Assembly: GCA_022446815.1 (NCBI GenBank) | Contig: JAKVCD010000016.1 | Coordinates: 26,522-73,493, forward strand | Source of the DNA: Planctomycetota bacterium | GTDB lineage: Bacteria > Planctomycetota > UBA1135 > GCA-002686595 | Direction: 5' to 3' | DNA: 46,972 nucleotides | Shown here: positions 15,789-23,836 of the stretch, in pieces | Position numbering within the stretch: position 1 is the first letter of the stretch | How the letters are laid out: each line of letters opens with the position of its first letter | Position numbers and translations under genes: made by a program | Notes under the pieces: model-generated | The model's input: only the letters and a program-made list of their open reading frames with translations | Database searches by the model: none | What the model was told of the DNA's origin: nothing

Positions 15789-17811
15789 CGGAGCTCTCGT
15801 CTGCGCGCTGGCCGATGAGGCGCATGGTGGTGAACAAGGCGAGCGCGCCAACCGGGAGGCACACCCAAGGGCTCGCGCCGAGATAGGTGACAGGCAGATA
15901 TCCGCAGACGACTGCGACGGTCATCGCGAGGAGGGCGTAGGGCATTTGAGTGCGCACGTGGTCGACGTGGTCAGAGGCGCACGCGGTGGAGGAGAGCACG
16001 GTTGTGTCCGAGATAGGCGAGCAGTGGTCTCCAAAGATGGCTCCCTCCAAGACCGCTCCGATCGAGACGACGACGAGTCCGGCTGCTCCGATCTCGCTCT
16101 CGAGTCCGAGCTGGTAGGCAAGCCCTACGACGAGAGGCAGGAGGATGCTCATCGTGCTCCACGAGGAGCCCGTCGAGAACGCGACGACGCCTGAGATCGC
16201 GAAGAGGAGCACGGGTAGGAGCTCGGGGGGGAGCGCATCTCCTACCGCGGCGGTGATGTAGGTGGCGGTGCCGAGGTCGCCACAGGCCGCGCCGATCATC
16301 CAAGCGAGGTAGAGGATCACTAGGGCGACGGCGGTGGCCTTTAGAGCAGAGAGACCTGCCATCGTGATCCCGCTCGCTGGCAAGCGCGCAGCTACGGAGG
16401 AGAAGACCGCGATCACGAGGCCGGTGGTCGAGCCATAGAGGAGCGCGGCGTAGCTATTTCCAGCGCCCAGGATGTTGGAGAGCCCACGGCTGGAGAAGGA
16501 GGTGTCTAGGCCAGCCTCAGTCGCTCCGACAAAGCCTGTGTAGAAGACCCACCCTATGGTGAAGAGGACGAACACGCTGATAGGGATGAGAGCGCGCCAA
16601 GCGCGGGGTGTCACTCCTTCGGCGGGCGCCATCTCGGTGACTAGCTCAGAGACCATAGGGACGCCGCCCTCACGCACGACCGCTCCCGTCGCGCGCGCCC
16701 GGCGTTCGGCCCTGAGCATGGGCCCGAAGTCACGCCCGGTGATGGCGACGATGCCGCACAGCGTCAAGGCGAAGAGGCAGTAGAAGCGGTAGGGGATGGT
16801 CTGGACGAAGACGGCGTAGCCATCGGCAGCGCTCATGCCTGCCGCGGGGAGCTGCGGGGCGTACTGGGAGACCTCGAAGGCGACCCAGGTAGAGAAGATC
16901 GAGATGCCTGCGACGGGTGCAGCGGTCGAGTCCACGAGGTAGGCGAGCTTCTCTCGACACACACGGAAGCGATCGGTGAGCGGGCGCATCGTCGCACCGC
17001 AGAGGATCGTGTTCGCGTAGTCGTCGAAGAAGATGACGAGCCCCATCGTCCAGGTCGCGATCTGGGTCCGTCGTGCGTCTCTCGCGCGCGCGGCGACGAG
17101 GTCCATCACGCCGCGCAGGCCGCCGTTATAGGTGATGACGCCCACCATGGCGAGCATGGCGATGACGAAGCCCACGACCTGCGCCTTGTCTGTGTCTTCG
17201 AACTGGCGCCAGAAGGCGAGGGCTACATCGCTCGACGCTTTGAGCGGGTTCAAGGAGGCGAGGATCCCAGCGTCTGCCCGGAGGAGGCAGCCTGCGGCGA
17301 GGACTCCGGAGAAGAGCGCGAGGACAGGCTTGCGGAAGATAAGCGCTAGGGCGATAGCGACGAGCGGGGGCAAGAGTGACGTCGGAGCGGGCGGTGAGAA
17401 GTCGCCGCTCGTCTCTAAGCTCGCTGAGGTGCTCGTCGCGATCAGCGAGAGCCGCTGCCCATCAATCTCATCAAGCCTGATGCTGAAGTTCACTCCGTCG
17501 GTAGAAGGAGTCGTGGCTCCTTCCATATTGAGCTGCCTGCCAGCATCTACCGCGGCAGCGCGCATGGCGCGTGCCACGGCCTGCCTTGAGACGAGGCTCT
17601 GCTCCCCCTCGGTCCCGGAGACCTGGCCCAAGGAGAGGGTCCAGCTGCTGCCGTCGTCCGCCCCAAACTCCTCTACGAGGCTGGCAGCGAACTCCGTGTC
17701 GAGGAGCTCTGCCGCGCGAGCAGCGGCGAGGCGGCCCTCGTCAGCCTGGGGTAGGAGGAAGACCCCACCCACGAGGAGGAGGGCTGCGAGCGCACCTAAG
17801 AGCCGGGTCAT
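15766..17811 (-). CDS. NhaC-family Na+/H+ antiporter with extra exported N-terminal domain
   Basis: A 681-residue membrane protein. From about residue 145 it follows the NhaC layout: LVAIALALIFRKPVLALFSGV, FVIAMLAMVGVI, FFDDYANTILCGATMRPL (polar membrane motif), VDSTAAPVAGISIFSTW, and FSTGSSWSTMSILLPL near the end. NhaC proteins exchange Na+ for H+ at the inner membrane. Before this lies a signal-like helix (residues 4-20) and about 120 residues of soluble sequence, predicted to sit outside the cytoplasm, that are not part of the standard antiporter. It could be a sensing or docking module. It overlaps the flippase-like gene by 23 bases, which suggests an operon. Confidence 0.85.
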   Translation of the reverse strand: MTRLLGALAALLLVGGVFLLPQADEGRLAAARAAELLDTEFAASLVEEFGADDGSSWTLSLGQVSGTEGEQSLVSRQAVARAMRAAAVDAGRQLNMEGATTPSTDGVNFSIRLDEIDGQRLSLIATSTSASLETSGDFSPPAPTSLLPPLVAIALALIFRKPVLALFSGVLAAGCLLRADAGILASLNPLKASSDVALAFWRQFEDTDKAQVVGFVIAMLAMVGVITYNGGLRGVMDLVAARARDARRTQIATWTMGLVIFFDDYANTILCGATMRPLTDRFRVCREKLAYLVDSTAAPVAGISIFSTWVAFEVSQYAPQLPAAGMSAADGYAVFVQTIPYRFYCLFALTLCGIVAITGRDFGPMLRAERRARATGAVVREGGVPMVSELVTEMAPAEGVTPRAWRALIPISVFVLFTIGWVFYTGFVGATEAGLDTSFSSRGLSNILGAGNSYAALLYGSTTGLVIAVFSSVAARLPASGITMAGLSALKATAVALVILYLAWMIGAACGDLGTATYITAAVGDALPPELLPVLLFAISGVVAFSTGSSWSTMSILLPLVVGLAYQLGLESEIGAAGLVVVSIGAVLEGAIFGDHCSPISDTTVLSSTACASDHVDHVRTQMPYALLAMTVAVVCGYLPVTYLGASPWVCLPVGALALFTTMRLIGQRADESSDVGKIKA

Positions 17812-17847
17812 GGCCGCAGGGTAGCAACTCCGTTACCCTCCTTCCCC

Positions 17848-18402
17848 GTGCAGAACGCTCTCATCGACATCACCGCCCTCGGGCCCTGGCTTGACCTCCT
17901 CTTCGTGGCAGCCGCCATCGCAGGCGTCTCGCTGCTCTACCTCCTCAACAGCCGCACCGCCCAGCTGGAAGAGCGCCTCAAAGGTCTCGAGAGCCTCTCG
18001 GGGCTTGAGGCCTCCCTCAAAGAGCTAAAGGAGGGGCAAGAGGGGGTGGACCTCGAGCGAGTGGAGCACCTCTTGGAGGATCTCAGAGACGCGAACCGAA
18101 GGACCGGGCGCCAGCTCATCGACCTCGCCGAGCAGCGCGCCAGTGAGGCGGCAGTCGTGGAGAGCGGTCGGCCAGCGGGGCCGCTCCTGGGCGAGCGGAT
18201 CATGAACCGCCTCCTTGTCTTGGGCTGTGAGCGCATTGAGCTGCTCGTCGGTTCGGGCGATCTCGAGCGCATCGCCGCTGAGGGTGGCGAGGTGGGCTTC
18301 GAGGCTCGCCGAGACGGCGCGATGGCCAAGGGTCGGGTTGAGGTCGCTGATGGCAGGCTGGTGAACGTGGACATCAGCACCTCGCATCAGATGTTCCCTT
18401 AA
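17848..18402 (+). CDS. Membrane-anchored coiled-coil protein, function unknown
   Basis: A 184-residue protein starting at GTG 17848. One membrane helix lies at about residues 12-33 (WLDLLFVAAAIAGVSLLYLL). A charged heptad-like coiled coil follows (about 35-105, rich in Leu, Glu and Arg). The C-terminal 70 residues form a small globular part with a repeated hydrophobic pattern (ERIELLVGSGDLERI, then GAMAKGRVEVADGRLVNVDIS). The last part is probably beta-rich. No family was recognised. It lies 36 bases from the divergent antiporter start and 72 bases before asnS, with which it may be co-transcribed. Confidence 0.7.
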   Translation: MQNALIDITALGPWLDLLFVAAAIAGVSLLYLLNSRTAQLEERLKGLESLSGLEASLKELKEGQEGVDLERVEHLLEDLRDANRRTGRQLIDLAEQRASEAAVVESGRPAGPLLGERIMNRLLVLGCERIELLVGSGDLERIAAEGGEVGFEARRDGAMAKGRVEVADGRLVNVDISTSHQMFP

Positions 18403-18474
18403 GGAGGGGGTGCTCAGCTTTCCAGCGCTGCGGCGCTGCGAGAGTCGGTTCGGGCGGGTAACCTGCCGCTTGTC

Positions 18475-19773
18475 ATGAGCACAGTCACTACCGTCGAGAA
18501 GCTCGCTGACCACGTCGGCGAGAGCGTCACCCTTAAGGGCTGGATCTACAACAAGAGCGGCAAGGGCAAGCTCGCCTTCGTACAGCTGCGCGATGGCAGC
18601 GGGATCTGCCAGTGTGTGGTCCTCAAGAATCAGGTCTCCGAGGAGCTCTTCGAGGCGATCAGTGAAGCCGGCCAGGAGTCCTCCCTCGAGCTCACAGGTG
18701 TCGTCTCCGCAGATGAGCGCGCACCCGGGGGCTTTGAGGTGAAGGTCTCCGAAGGTGCGGTGCATCAGTCGGTGGAGGGCTACCCGATCACTCCTAAGGA
18801 GCACGGCACAGACTTCCTCCACAACCACCGCCACCTCTGGATGCGCAGCCGCAGGCAGTGGGCGATCTTGCGCGTCCGTGATGCGGTGATCACCGCGCTG
18901 CGACGCTTCTTTGACGAGCGCGGCTTCATCTGTGTGGACTCACCCGTCTTCACGCCGAACGCTTGTGAGGGGACGAGCACTCTCTTTGAGGTCCCTTACT
19001 TTGATCGCACTGCGTATCTCACGCAGTCTGGCCAGCTCTACGCGGAGGCAGCAGCCTTAGCCCTCGGTAAGGTCTACACCTTCGGGCCGACCTTCCGCGC
19101 TGAGAAGTCGAAGACCCGCCGCCACCTGACGGAGTTCTGGATGCTCGAGCCTGAGGTCGCCTACGCAGAGCTAGAGGACGTGATGCAGCTCGCCGAGGAC
19201 ATGCTCGTCGCGGTCGTGGCTGAGGTGTTAGAGCGGAGGAGGAACGAGCTGGAGGTGCTCGAGCGAGACCTCTCCAAGCTCGAGGCGATCCAGTCTCCGT
19301 TCCCTAGGCTCAGCTATGACGAGGCCTCCGCGATCCTCCAGGAGCACCCCGAGAGTGAGTTCGTCCATGGCGAGGACTTTGGCGCGCCCGATGAGACGAT
19401 CCTCTCTGAGCGATTCGATCGCCCGGTCCTCATCCACCGGTACCCGAAGGAGGTCAAGGCCTTCTACATGAAGCGTGACCCAGAGGATGACTCCAAGTGC
19501 CTCTGCGTCGACGTGCTCGGCTCCGAGGGTGTGGGTGAGATCATCGGCGGCAGCCAGCGTGAGGATGACCTCGACGTGCTCCTTGAGCGCATCCAAGCGC
19601 ACGAGCTCCCCGAGGAGGCCTTCCAGTGGTACCTCGACCTCAGGCGTTACGGGAGCGTCCCGCACGGGGGCTTCGGTCTCGGCTTAGAGCGCACCGTCGC
19701 CTGGATCTGCGGGATCCCGCACGTCCGCGAGGCGAGCCCCTTCCCGCGCATGATGACGCGGCTGGAGCCCTGA
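18475..19773 (+). CDS. asnS: Asparagine--tRNA ligase
   Basis: A 432-residue class IIb aminoacyl-tRNA synthetase. The N-terminal OB-fold anticodon-binding domain (about 1-105) contains [26 protein letters not shown]. The catalytic domain carries [23 protein letters not shown], motif 2 ([21 protein letters not shown]) and motif 3 ([16 protein letters not shown]). It charges tRNA-Asn with asparagine in the cytoplasm. The TQSGQLY segment separates AsnRS from AspRS. Length matches the short bacterial type. The stop codon lies inside a 16-base tandem duplication. Confidence 0.93.
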   Translation: MSTVTTVEKLADHVGESVTLKGWIYNKSGKGKLAFVQLRDGSGICQCVVLKNQVSEELFEAISEAGQESSLELTGVVSADERAPGGFEVKVSEGAVHQSVEGYPITPKEHGTDFLHNHRHLWMRSRRQWAILRVRDAVITALRRFFDERGFICVDSPVFTPNACEGTSTLFEVPYFDRTAYLTQSGQLYAEAAALALGKVYTFGPTFRAEKSKTRRHLTEFWMLEPEVAYAELEDVMQLAEDMLVAVVAEVLERRRNELEVLERDLSKLEAIQSPFPRLSYDEASAILQEHPESEFVHGEDFGAPDETILSERFDRPVLIHRYPKEVKAFYMKRDPEDDSKCLCVDVLGSEGVGEIIGGSQREDDLDVLLERIQAHELPEEAFQWYLDLRRYGSVPHGGFGLGLERTVAWICGIPHVREASPFPRMMTRLEP

Positions 19774-19802
19774 GGCTCAGGAGCTCTGAGGCTCAGGAGT
19801 TC
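19771..19802 (+). repeat. 16-base tandem duplication spanning two convergent stop codons
   Basis: The unit TGAGGCTCAGGAGCTC is followed at once by TGAGGCTCAGGAGTTC, 15 of 16 bases identical. The first copy begins with the asnS stop codon; the second contains the stop of the convergent small gene at 19793. Each unit also holds the near-palindrome TGAGGCTCA. Confidence 0.75.
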
Positions 19803-20092
19803 TGCGCCTCTGCGGTCGGCGCTGAGTCGGCCACGCTAGCGCGCTCAGACTCGCCGTGCTTGGGCTGCAGGACGTAGTCGACCTGTGACACGCCTGACTC
19901 GGAGAGGATCTCTTCGAGGTGCAGGAGGTCAGCCGCGCGGCGGGCGCGCTTACGCGATGCCTCTCGCTCTCGCTCTAGGCGATGAGAGAGACGGGCGTCT
20001 CGGAGGTCCAGGGCTAGGGCTCGCTGGCGCGCCAGTTCTTGTGCTTCGGCGAGAGCTTGGGGGAGCTCTTCCGGTCTCATGGGGGACGACAT
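19793..20092 (-). CDS. Small highly charged helical protein, function unknown
   Basis: A 99-residue protein with a long Arg/Glu/Leu-rich helix (residues about 5-70, for example RQRALALDLRDARLSHRLERE) and a polar, likely disordered tail. No known family was recognised. Start ATG 20092 gives MSSPMRPEEL; ATG 20080 four codons later is an alternative. Neither has a clear ribosome site. It sits 73 bases downstream of the lipoprotein gene on the same strand and converges with asnS. The coding call rests on the open frame and sensible composition only. Confidence 0.5.
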   Translation of the reverse strand: MSSPMRPEELPQALAEAQELARQRALALDLRDARLSHRLEREREASRKRARRAADLLHLEEILSESGVSQVDYVLQPKHGESERASVADSAPTAEAQNS

Positions 20093-20165
20093 GTACCGGA
20101 GTTTTAGTTCACCCGCTGTGTGGTTTCCAGAGAGGAGCTCGTACAGAAAGGAAGTTGCAGTCCAC

Positions 20166-20930
20166 TTAGGGCCGCTCGAGGAGCGCCGAGAGCTTGGCGA
20201 TCTCCTTGAGCTGATCCTCATAGGAGGCGGCGGCGCGGAAGGCGAGCGCGACGCCGAGGTAGGCCGAGAGCGCGGTCGCGGCTCGACTCTTCGACCAGGC
20301 CATGGTGGGCTTCGTCGCCCAGTCGGGGGGGTCTTCGCGCTGGGCAGGGGTCGCGGCGCGCAGGACTCGCAGCAGGAAGGGGGTGACGTCGCGCCTCCCG
20401 CGCGCGAGCGCAGCGGCAGCGCACTCGACCCGCACCTCGAGGTCCGGATGTGGGCGCTCACCCTTGGCGAGGGCGACGAGGCGGTCGCCGTAGCGCTCTC
20501 CCTCAGGCCAGGTGGCGAGCGTCGCAGCGGCGACGACATCGGCGCTGTCGCTGTTTCGAAGGGGGCCCTCGACGCGCTCCTCGAGGCGGCGCATGAGGGC
20601 ATCAGCTGCCGCTTGATCACGACTGTGCGCGAGCAGGAGTGCAGCCCGAATGGCGGGCTCGTCCATGCCGCTCAGGGAGGTGGTGAGGGACTCGAGCCCT
20701 TCGGGTGTGAGGCTGCTGGGGCTGAGGTCTGGGTTCCACTCGGCGAGGTCGCGCTCGAAGCTGACCCTGGGCTTGTCTCTCCAGCCATCAAATGGGGAGC
20801 GCTGGGGGAGCGCGTAGAGCTCGATGGGTGCCGCGGGGAGCGCGAGGTCTGGTGCGCTCGAGCAGCTGGCCCAAAGGAGCGCAGAGAGTGCAGCCCAGGC
20901 GGGTGTGTTTCTGTTGGCTCGAAGGGACAT
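20166..20930 (-). CDS. Putative lipoprotein, HEAT-like helical repeats
   Basis: A 254-residue protein with a signal peptide ending in a lipobox (LLWASC, Cys23), which predicts lipid attachment after processing. The mature part is almost wholly helical and alanine-rich, with repeating helix pairs (IRAALLLAHSRDQAAADALMRRL, LEVRVECAAAALARGRRDV) that resemble HEAT-type repeats. No enzyme motif is seen. HEAT-like lipoproteins usually act as scaffolds. It could be co-transcribed with the small charged protein downstream. Confidence 0.7.
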   Translation of the reverse strand: MSLRANRNTPAWAALSALLWASCSSAPDLALPAAPIELYALPQRSPFDGWRDKPRVSFERDLAEWNPDLSPSSLTPEGLESLTTSLSGMDEPAIRAALLLAHSRDQAAADALMRRLEERVEGPLRNSDSADVVAAATLATWPEGERYGDRLVALAKGERPHPDLEVRVECAAAALARGRRDVTPFLLRVLRAATPAQREDPPDWATKPTMAWSKSRAATALSAYLGVALAFRAAASYEDQLKEIAKLSALLERP

Positions 20931-21004
20931 GAGGAGGGAGCGCGTTAGCGCGCTCGCAGCCTACCGCTCGCGGGGGCCAGCGTGCCTAGCAATTTTGACG
21001 AGCC

Positions 21005-21592
21005 TCAGAGGCGCGCGCGCAGACGCGCGAGGTCTTCAGGGGTGTCGAGGTCATCCAGGACCTCGGGGGCGTCTAGCACGACCTCCAAGAGCGGGTCCGC
21101 ATGCGCTCGGAGGTGACGGAGCGGCTCGGCGGGGTCCATCTCAGCCACCTCCTGAGCGAGCCCTCGCCCGATACAGATCGGGTGCCCGTGCTTGCCGCTC
21201 TCTCTCTCAAGTGGCGCGAGCCAGCCGCGGGCAGGGGCGCCAGCCATACGCCATGCCTCGCGGAGAGAGTCAAAGACGCGCGCCGGCACGAGGGGACAGT
21301 CGGCTGGCGCGATGATGAGGTCTTGTATGCCCAGGTGTTCTACTGCGCGAGCCACGCTGCCGGTGCGGCCTGCCGCCCAGGCGTTGTTCCTGATGACTTG
21401 GGCGCGAGCCCCCGCAGCCGATACGAGCTCTTCGTAGTGTGCACCGGCGATCACGAGAGGGGAGTCCTCACCGCAGGCATTGAGCAACCTGTCGAGAGCC
21501 GAGGCTCCGCCGAGCTCTACGAGGGCCTTGGGCTCACCCAGGCGTTCGCTCGCGCCAGCTGCTAGGAGGACGACCCTAGGCGCAGTCCCCAA
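21005..21592 (-). CDS. MobA/MocA-like nucleotidyltransferase
   Basis: A 195-residue protein of the MobA-like NTP-transferase group. The nucleotide loop is VLLAAGASERLGEPKALVELGG. The metal/sugar-side motif is APADCPLV, followed by GHPICIG and the C-terminal LDDLDTPEDL, typical of molybdenum-cofactor cytidylyl/guanylyltransferase-like proteins. Start TTG 21592 places the loop at the N-terminus and has GGGAG 8 bases upstream. It is 3 bases downstream of the ThiF/MoeB-like gene, so the two are likely co-expressed. A cofactor-maturation role is plausible; which cofactor is unknown. Confidence 0.83.
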   Translation of the reverse strand: MGTAPRVVLLAAGASERLGEPKALVELGGASALDRLLNACGEDSPLVIAGAHYEELVSAAGARAQVIRNNAWAAGRTGSVARAVEHLGIQDLIIAPADCPLVPARVFDSLREAWRMAGAPARGWLAPLERESGKHGHPICIGRGLAQEVAEMDPAEPLRHLRAHADPLLEVVLDAPEVLDDLDTPEDLARLRARL

Positions 21593-21595
21593 GGC

Positions 21596-22618
21596 TCAGC
21601 TCCCGATGTAACGGTCGTAGACAGCGAGGGCGCGTTCGATCTCATCGGTGCCCTCGATGAGTGCGCGACCATCCTCGAAGAGGGTCACGCAGTACTCCTC
21701 GACCTCGAAGCGCAAGATCGGTCCAGCAAAGCGGACATCTCTCGCGATGCCGGCGAGCGCCTGCGCGACAGCGTGTGGGTCAGGGGCGGGCTTGCGGCCG
21801 CGGACCTGCACCGTGTTGCGACCACAGAGGATGGTCGCGGGCCGCGCCAGAGGCTCTTCGAGGAAGGGGAACTCACGGGCTTCGCAGCAGGGGCACCCCG
21901 GTCGGCGCTTGGCGCGCATGCGTCGGGTCTCGCCGGTCCACACGTCGATCTCGATCAGCGCGGGCTCGAGCTCTTCAGGCTTGGAGAGGAGTCTCAGGGC
22001 GAGACCGGCCTGCATAGATGCTACCGCTGCGACGGCTGGGAGGATCACACCGGCGGTCTCGCAGGTCGGGAGGGCTCCAGCGGGCGGGGGGTCGGGGAAG
22101 ACGCAGCGCAGGCACGGTCCGTCGCCGGGCAGGACAGGCATGACGAGCCCACCAGAGCCTACGACGCCGCCGTAGATCCACGGCACGCCCGCCTCCACTG
22201 CGTAATCGTTCACGAGGTAGCGGGTGCCGAGGTTGTCCGTGCCGTCGAGGATGAGGTCGCAGTCTTCGGCGAGGTCCTCGATGTTGTCCGCGTCGAGGTG
22301 GTCGGCGTGGGCCTCAAAGCGGGTGGGGCCGCCGATTCTGCCGAGCGTCTCTAGCGCAGCCTCGACCTTCAGCGTGCCCTCCTCGGCGTGGCGGTCCTCA
22401 AAGAGCACCTGACGAGGGAGGTTGGTCACCTCGACCACATCTCTGTCTACGAGCACTAAGGTTCCGACCCCAGCTCGTGTGAGGCTCTGGGCGATCACGC
22501 CGCCTAAGGCGCCGCACCCCACGAGGAGGACTCGCGAAGCCTCGAGGCGCGCTTGCCCCTCAGCGCCTAAGGAGGCGAAGCGCTCCTGCCTCTCAAAGCG
22601 GCGGTCGGCTTGGGTCAT
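21596..22618 (-). CDS. ThiF/MoeB-family adenylating (E1-like) enzyme
   Basis: A 340-residue E1-like protein. The ATP-binding loop is VGCGALGG (residues 33-40). D60, N66, R69 and Q70 (in VEVTNLPRQ) and K84 complete the adenylation site, and DGTDN (125-129) is the metal-binding stretch. Zinc ligands are CLRC (169, 172) and CPCC (242, 245). These enzymes adenylate the C-terminus of a ubiquitin-like sulfur carrier (MoaD or ThiS) in molybdopterin or thiamine synthesis. No such carrier is seen nearby. About 85 C-terminal residues after the zinc site form an extra domain of unknown role. It overlaps the upstream zinc-ribbon gene by 4 bases. Confidence 0.85.
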   Translation of the reverse strand: MTQADRRFERQERFASLGAEGQARLEASRVLLVGCGALGGVIAQSLTRAGVGTLVLVDRDVVEVTNLPRQVLFEDRHAEEGTLKVEAALETLGRIGGPTRFEAHADHLDADNIEDLAEDCDLILDGTDNLGTRYLVNDYAVEAGVPWIYGGVVGSGGLVMPVLPGDGPCLRCVFPDPPPAGALPTCETAGVILPAVAAVASMQAGLALRLLSKPEELEPALIEIDVWTGETRRMRAKRRPGCPCCEAREFPFLEEPLARPATILCGRNTVQVRGRKPAPDPHAVAQALAGIARDVRFAGPILRFEVEEYCVTLFEDGRALIEGTDEIERALAVYDRYIGS

Positions 22619-23019
22619 GCGAAGAGCTTTATCGCGAGGAGGGTGATGGCAGCGATCCCAATGAGACCGCCAAGGACAGGGTACAGGAGCGCGCGGGCGT
22701 CGCTCGCGGGGGGCTGATCGAGCTCTACCCAGTTGAACATACGACGAGCCCCACCCTCGAGCTTTGCGCCGCAGTGAGGGCAGACATCTGGAATGGTGGG
22801 GGCGGGCTCCCTGCTGTCATAAACGAGCTCAATTACGCCGTCGCATTCAAAGCAGTAGTGGTTGCGCATCCCACCGCCGCCCTCTACGCCGGGGGCTTTG
22901 GAGCGCTCTCGGTAGTACTCGAGGGCTTCCTCGTTCTGCCCCGCGCGGCTCTTCGACCAGTGGTCATCCCCGAGGGGGGCGGCGCCTTCGGCTTCGTCTC
23001 CATTCTCAGCGACGGTCAT
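22615..23019 (-). CDS. Zinc-ribbon protein with C-terminal membrane helix
   Basis: A 134-residue protein. Its central CFEC and CPHC pairs (about residues 56-84) form a zinc ribbon, and a hydrophobic helix (about 112-132: LLYPVLGGLIGIAAITLLAI) would anchor it as a tail-anchored membrane protein. The N-terminal 45 residues are acidic and likely disordered. No family was recognised. It overlaps the ThiF/MoeB-like gene by 4 bases (ATGA), so they are translated together, which hints at a shared cofactor or sulfur-transfer task. Confidence 0.75.
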   Translation of the reverse strand: MTVAENGDEAEGAAPLGDDHWSKSRAGQNEEALEYYRERSKAPGVEGGGGMRNHYCFECDGVIELVYDSREPAPTIPDVCPHCGAKLEGGARRMFNWVELDQPPASDARALLYPVLGGLIGIAAITLLAIKLFA

Positions 23020-23113
23020 GGGGAGTAAAGGCTACCTACCTAACTCGCCCTTGTCCGCGCCTCATTCCTTGGGATGCCCAGAGCTGGGCAAGACGGGACC
23101 CCCTAGGGCCGAT

Positions 23114-23620
23114 ATGGAGAGCGTGGATATAGCAACCAGCCAGCTCGATCAGACCCGCTCACTCGACACCCAGCGCCAAGCCCCGGCGCCTACCCCTCGG
23201 CACGTGGAGCGACCTGTGGCCGCGGATCCCAGCGGGGAGCCCGTGGTTGAGCTCGTGAGCGGGGCTCCGACTGTGAGTCAGCCTAAGGTCGTTGGTCCGG
23301 GTCGAAAGGAGCGCACCTATCTCGACAAGATCCAGGTCTTAGAGCAGCAGGCGCGCCTCAACGAGCACGCCCTCGAGAACGCCTCCCTCATCGAGCGCGG
23401 CTCCAGCAACCTGCTCGACCGGATGGAGCGCCAGCTCGAGTCCAGCGATGAGGCCTTGGAGCGTGAGCGCGCGGCCTCGCGGAGGGTCTGTGTGATGCTG
23501 GGCTCACTCCAGCGCGAGAACGAGCTCATCCGGGAGCAGCTCAGCGCGGCCCGTGCTCAGCTGGCCCAGCTCGAGGCGCCGAAGCCCAAGGGTCTCCTGC
23601 GCCGCCTCATCGGAGGCTGA
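23114..23620 (+). CDS. Coiled-coil protein with disordered N-terminus, function unknown
   Basis: A 168-residue protein. The N-terminal 70 residues are Pro/Gln/Ser-rich and probably disordered. Residues about 75-155 form one continuous coiled coil (LDKIQVLEQQARLNEHALEN, then MERQLESSDEALERERAA). The end (KPKGLLRRLIGG) is a short basic amphipathic tail that could touch the membrane. ATG 23114 was preferred over 23018 because the upstream extension overlaps the divergent gene's promoter area and lacks helical composition. No family was recognised. Confidence 0.65.
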   Translation: MESVDIATSQLDQTRSLDTQRQAPAPTPRHVERPVAADPSGEPVVELVSGAPTVSQPKVVGPGRKERTYLDKIQVLEQQARLNEHALENASLIERGSSNLLDRMERQLESSDEALERERAASRRVCVMLGSLQRENELIREQLSAARAQLAQLEAPKPKGLLRRLIGG

Positions 23621-23643
23621 ACGTCTCCTAGCCTGTTGACTTC

Positions 23644-23696
23644 AGGCGCTCTCGAACCGATGCTCTTCCGCCTCAAGCTGTGGCGTGAGAGCGCCT
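23644..23696 (+). repeat. 10-base perfect inverted repeat immediately before tRNA-His
   Basis: AGGCGCTCTC (23644-23653) and GAGAGCGCCT (23687-23696) are exact reverse complements across a 33-base loop, which itself contains a CGCC/GGCG pair. The second arm ends 5 bases before the tRNA. A TTGACT box overlaps its left edge at 23636-23641 and could be a -35 element, but the matching -10 is weak. Confidence 0.6.
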
Positions 23697-23701
23697 CGGA
23701 T

Positions 23702-23779
23702 GGTGGGTATAGCTCAGTCGGTTAGAGCGCCGGATTGTGGTTCCGGAGGTCGCGGGTTCGAATCCCGTTACCCACCCCA
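23702..23779 (+). tRNA. tRNA-His (anticodon GTG)
   Basis: The cloverleaf is complete. The acceptor stem pairs GTGGGTA (23703-23709) with TACCCAC (23769-23775), and an extra G at -1 (23702) pairs with C73 (23776), the hallmark of tRNA-His. The D-arm starts AGCTC, the anticodon stem-loop is CCGGATTGTGGTTCCGG with GTG at 23737-23739, and the T-loop is TTCGAAT. CCA is encoded at 23777-23779. Confidence 0.97.
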
Positions 23780-23836
23780 CCCCCTTGAGTGAGCGCGCGC
23801 CTCCATGAGGTCCTGTATCGACTCCTCGAAGCTACC

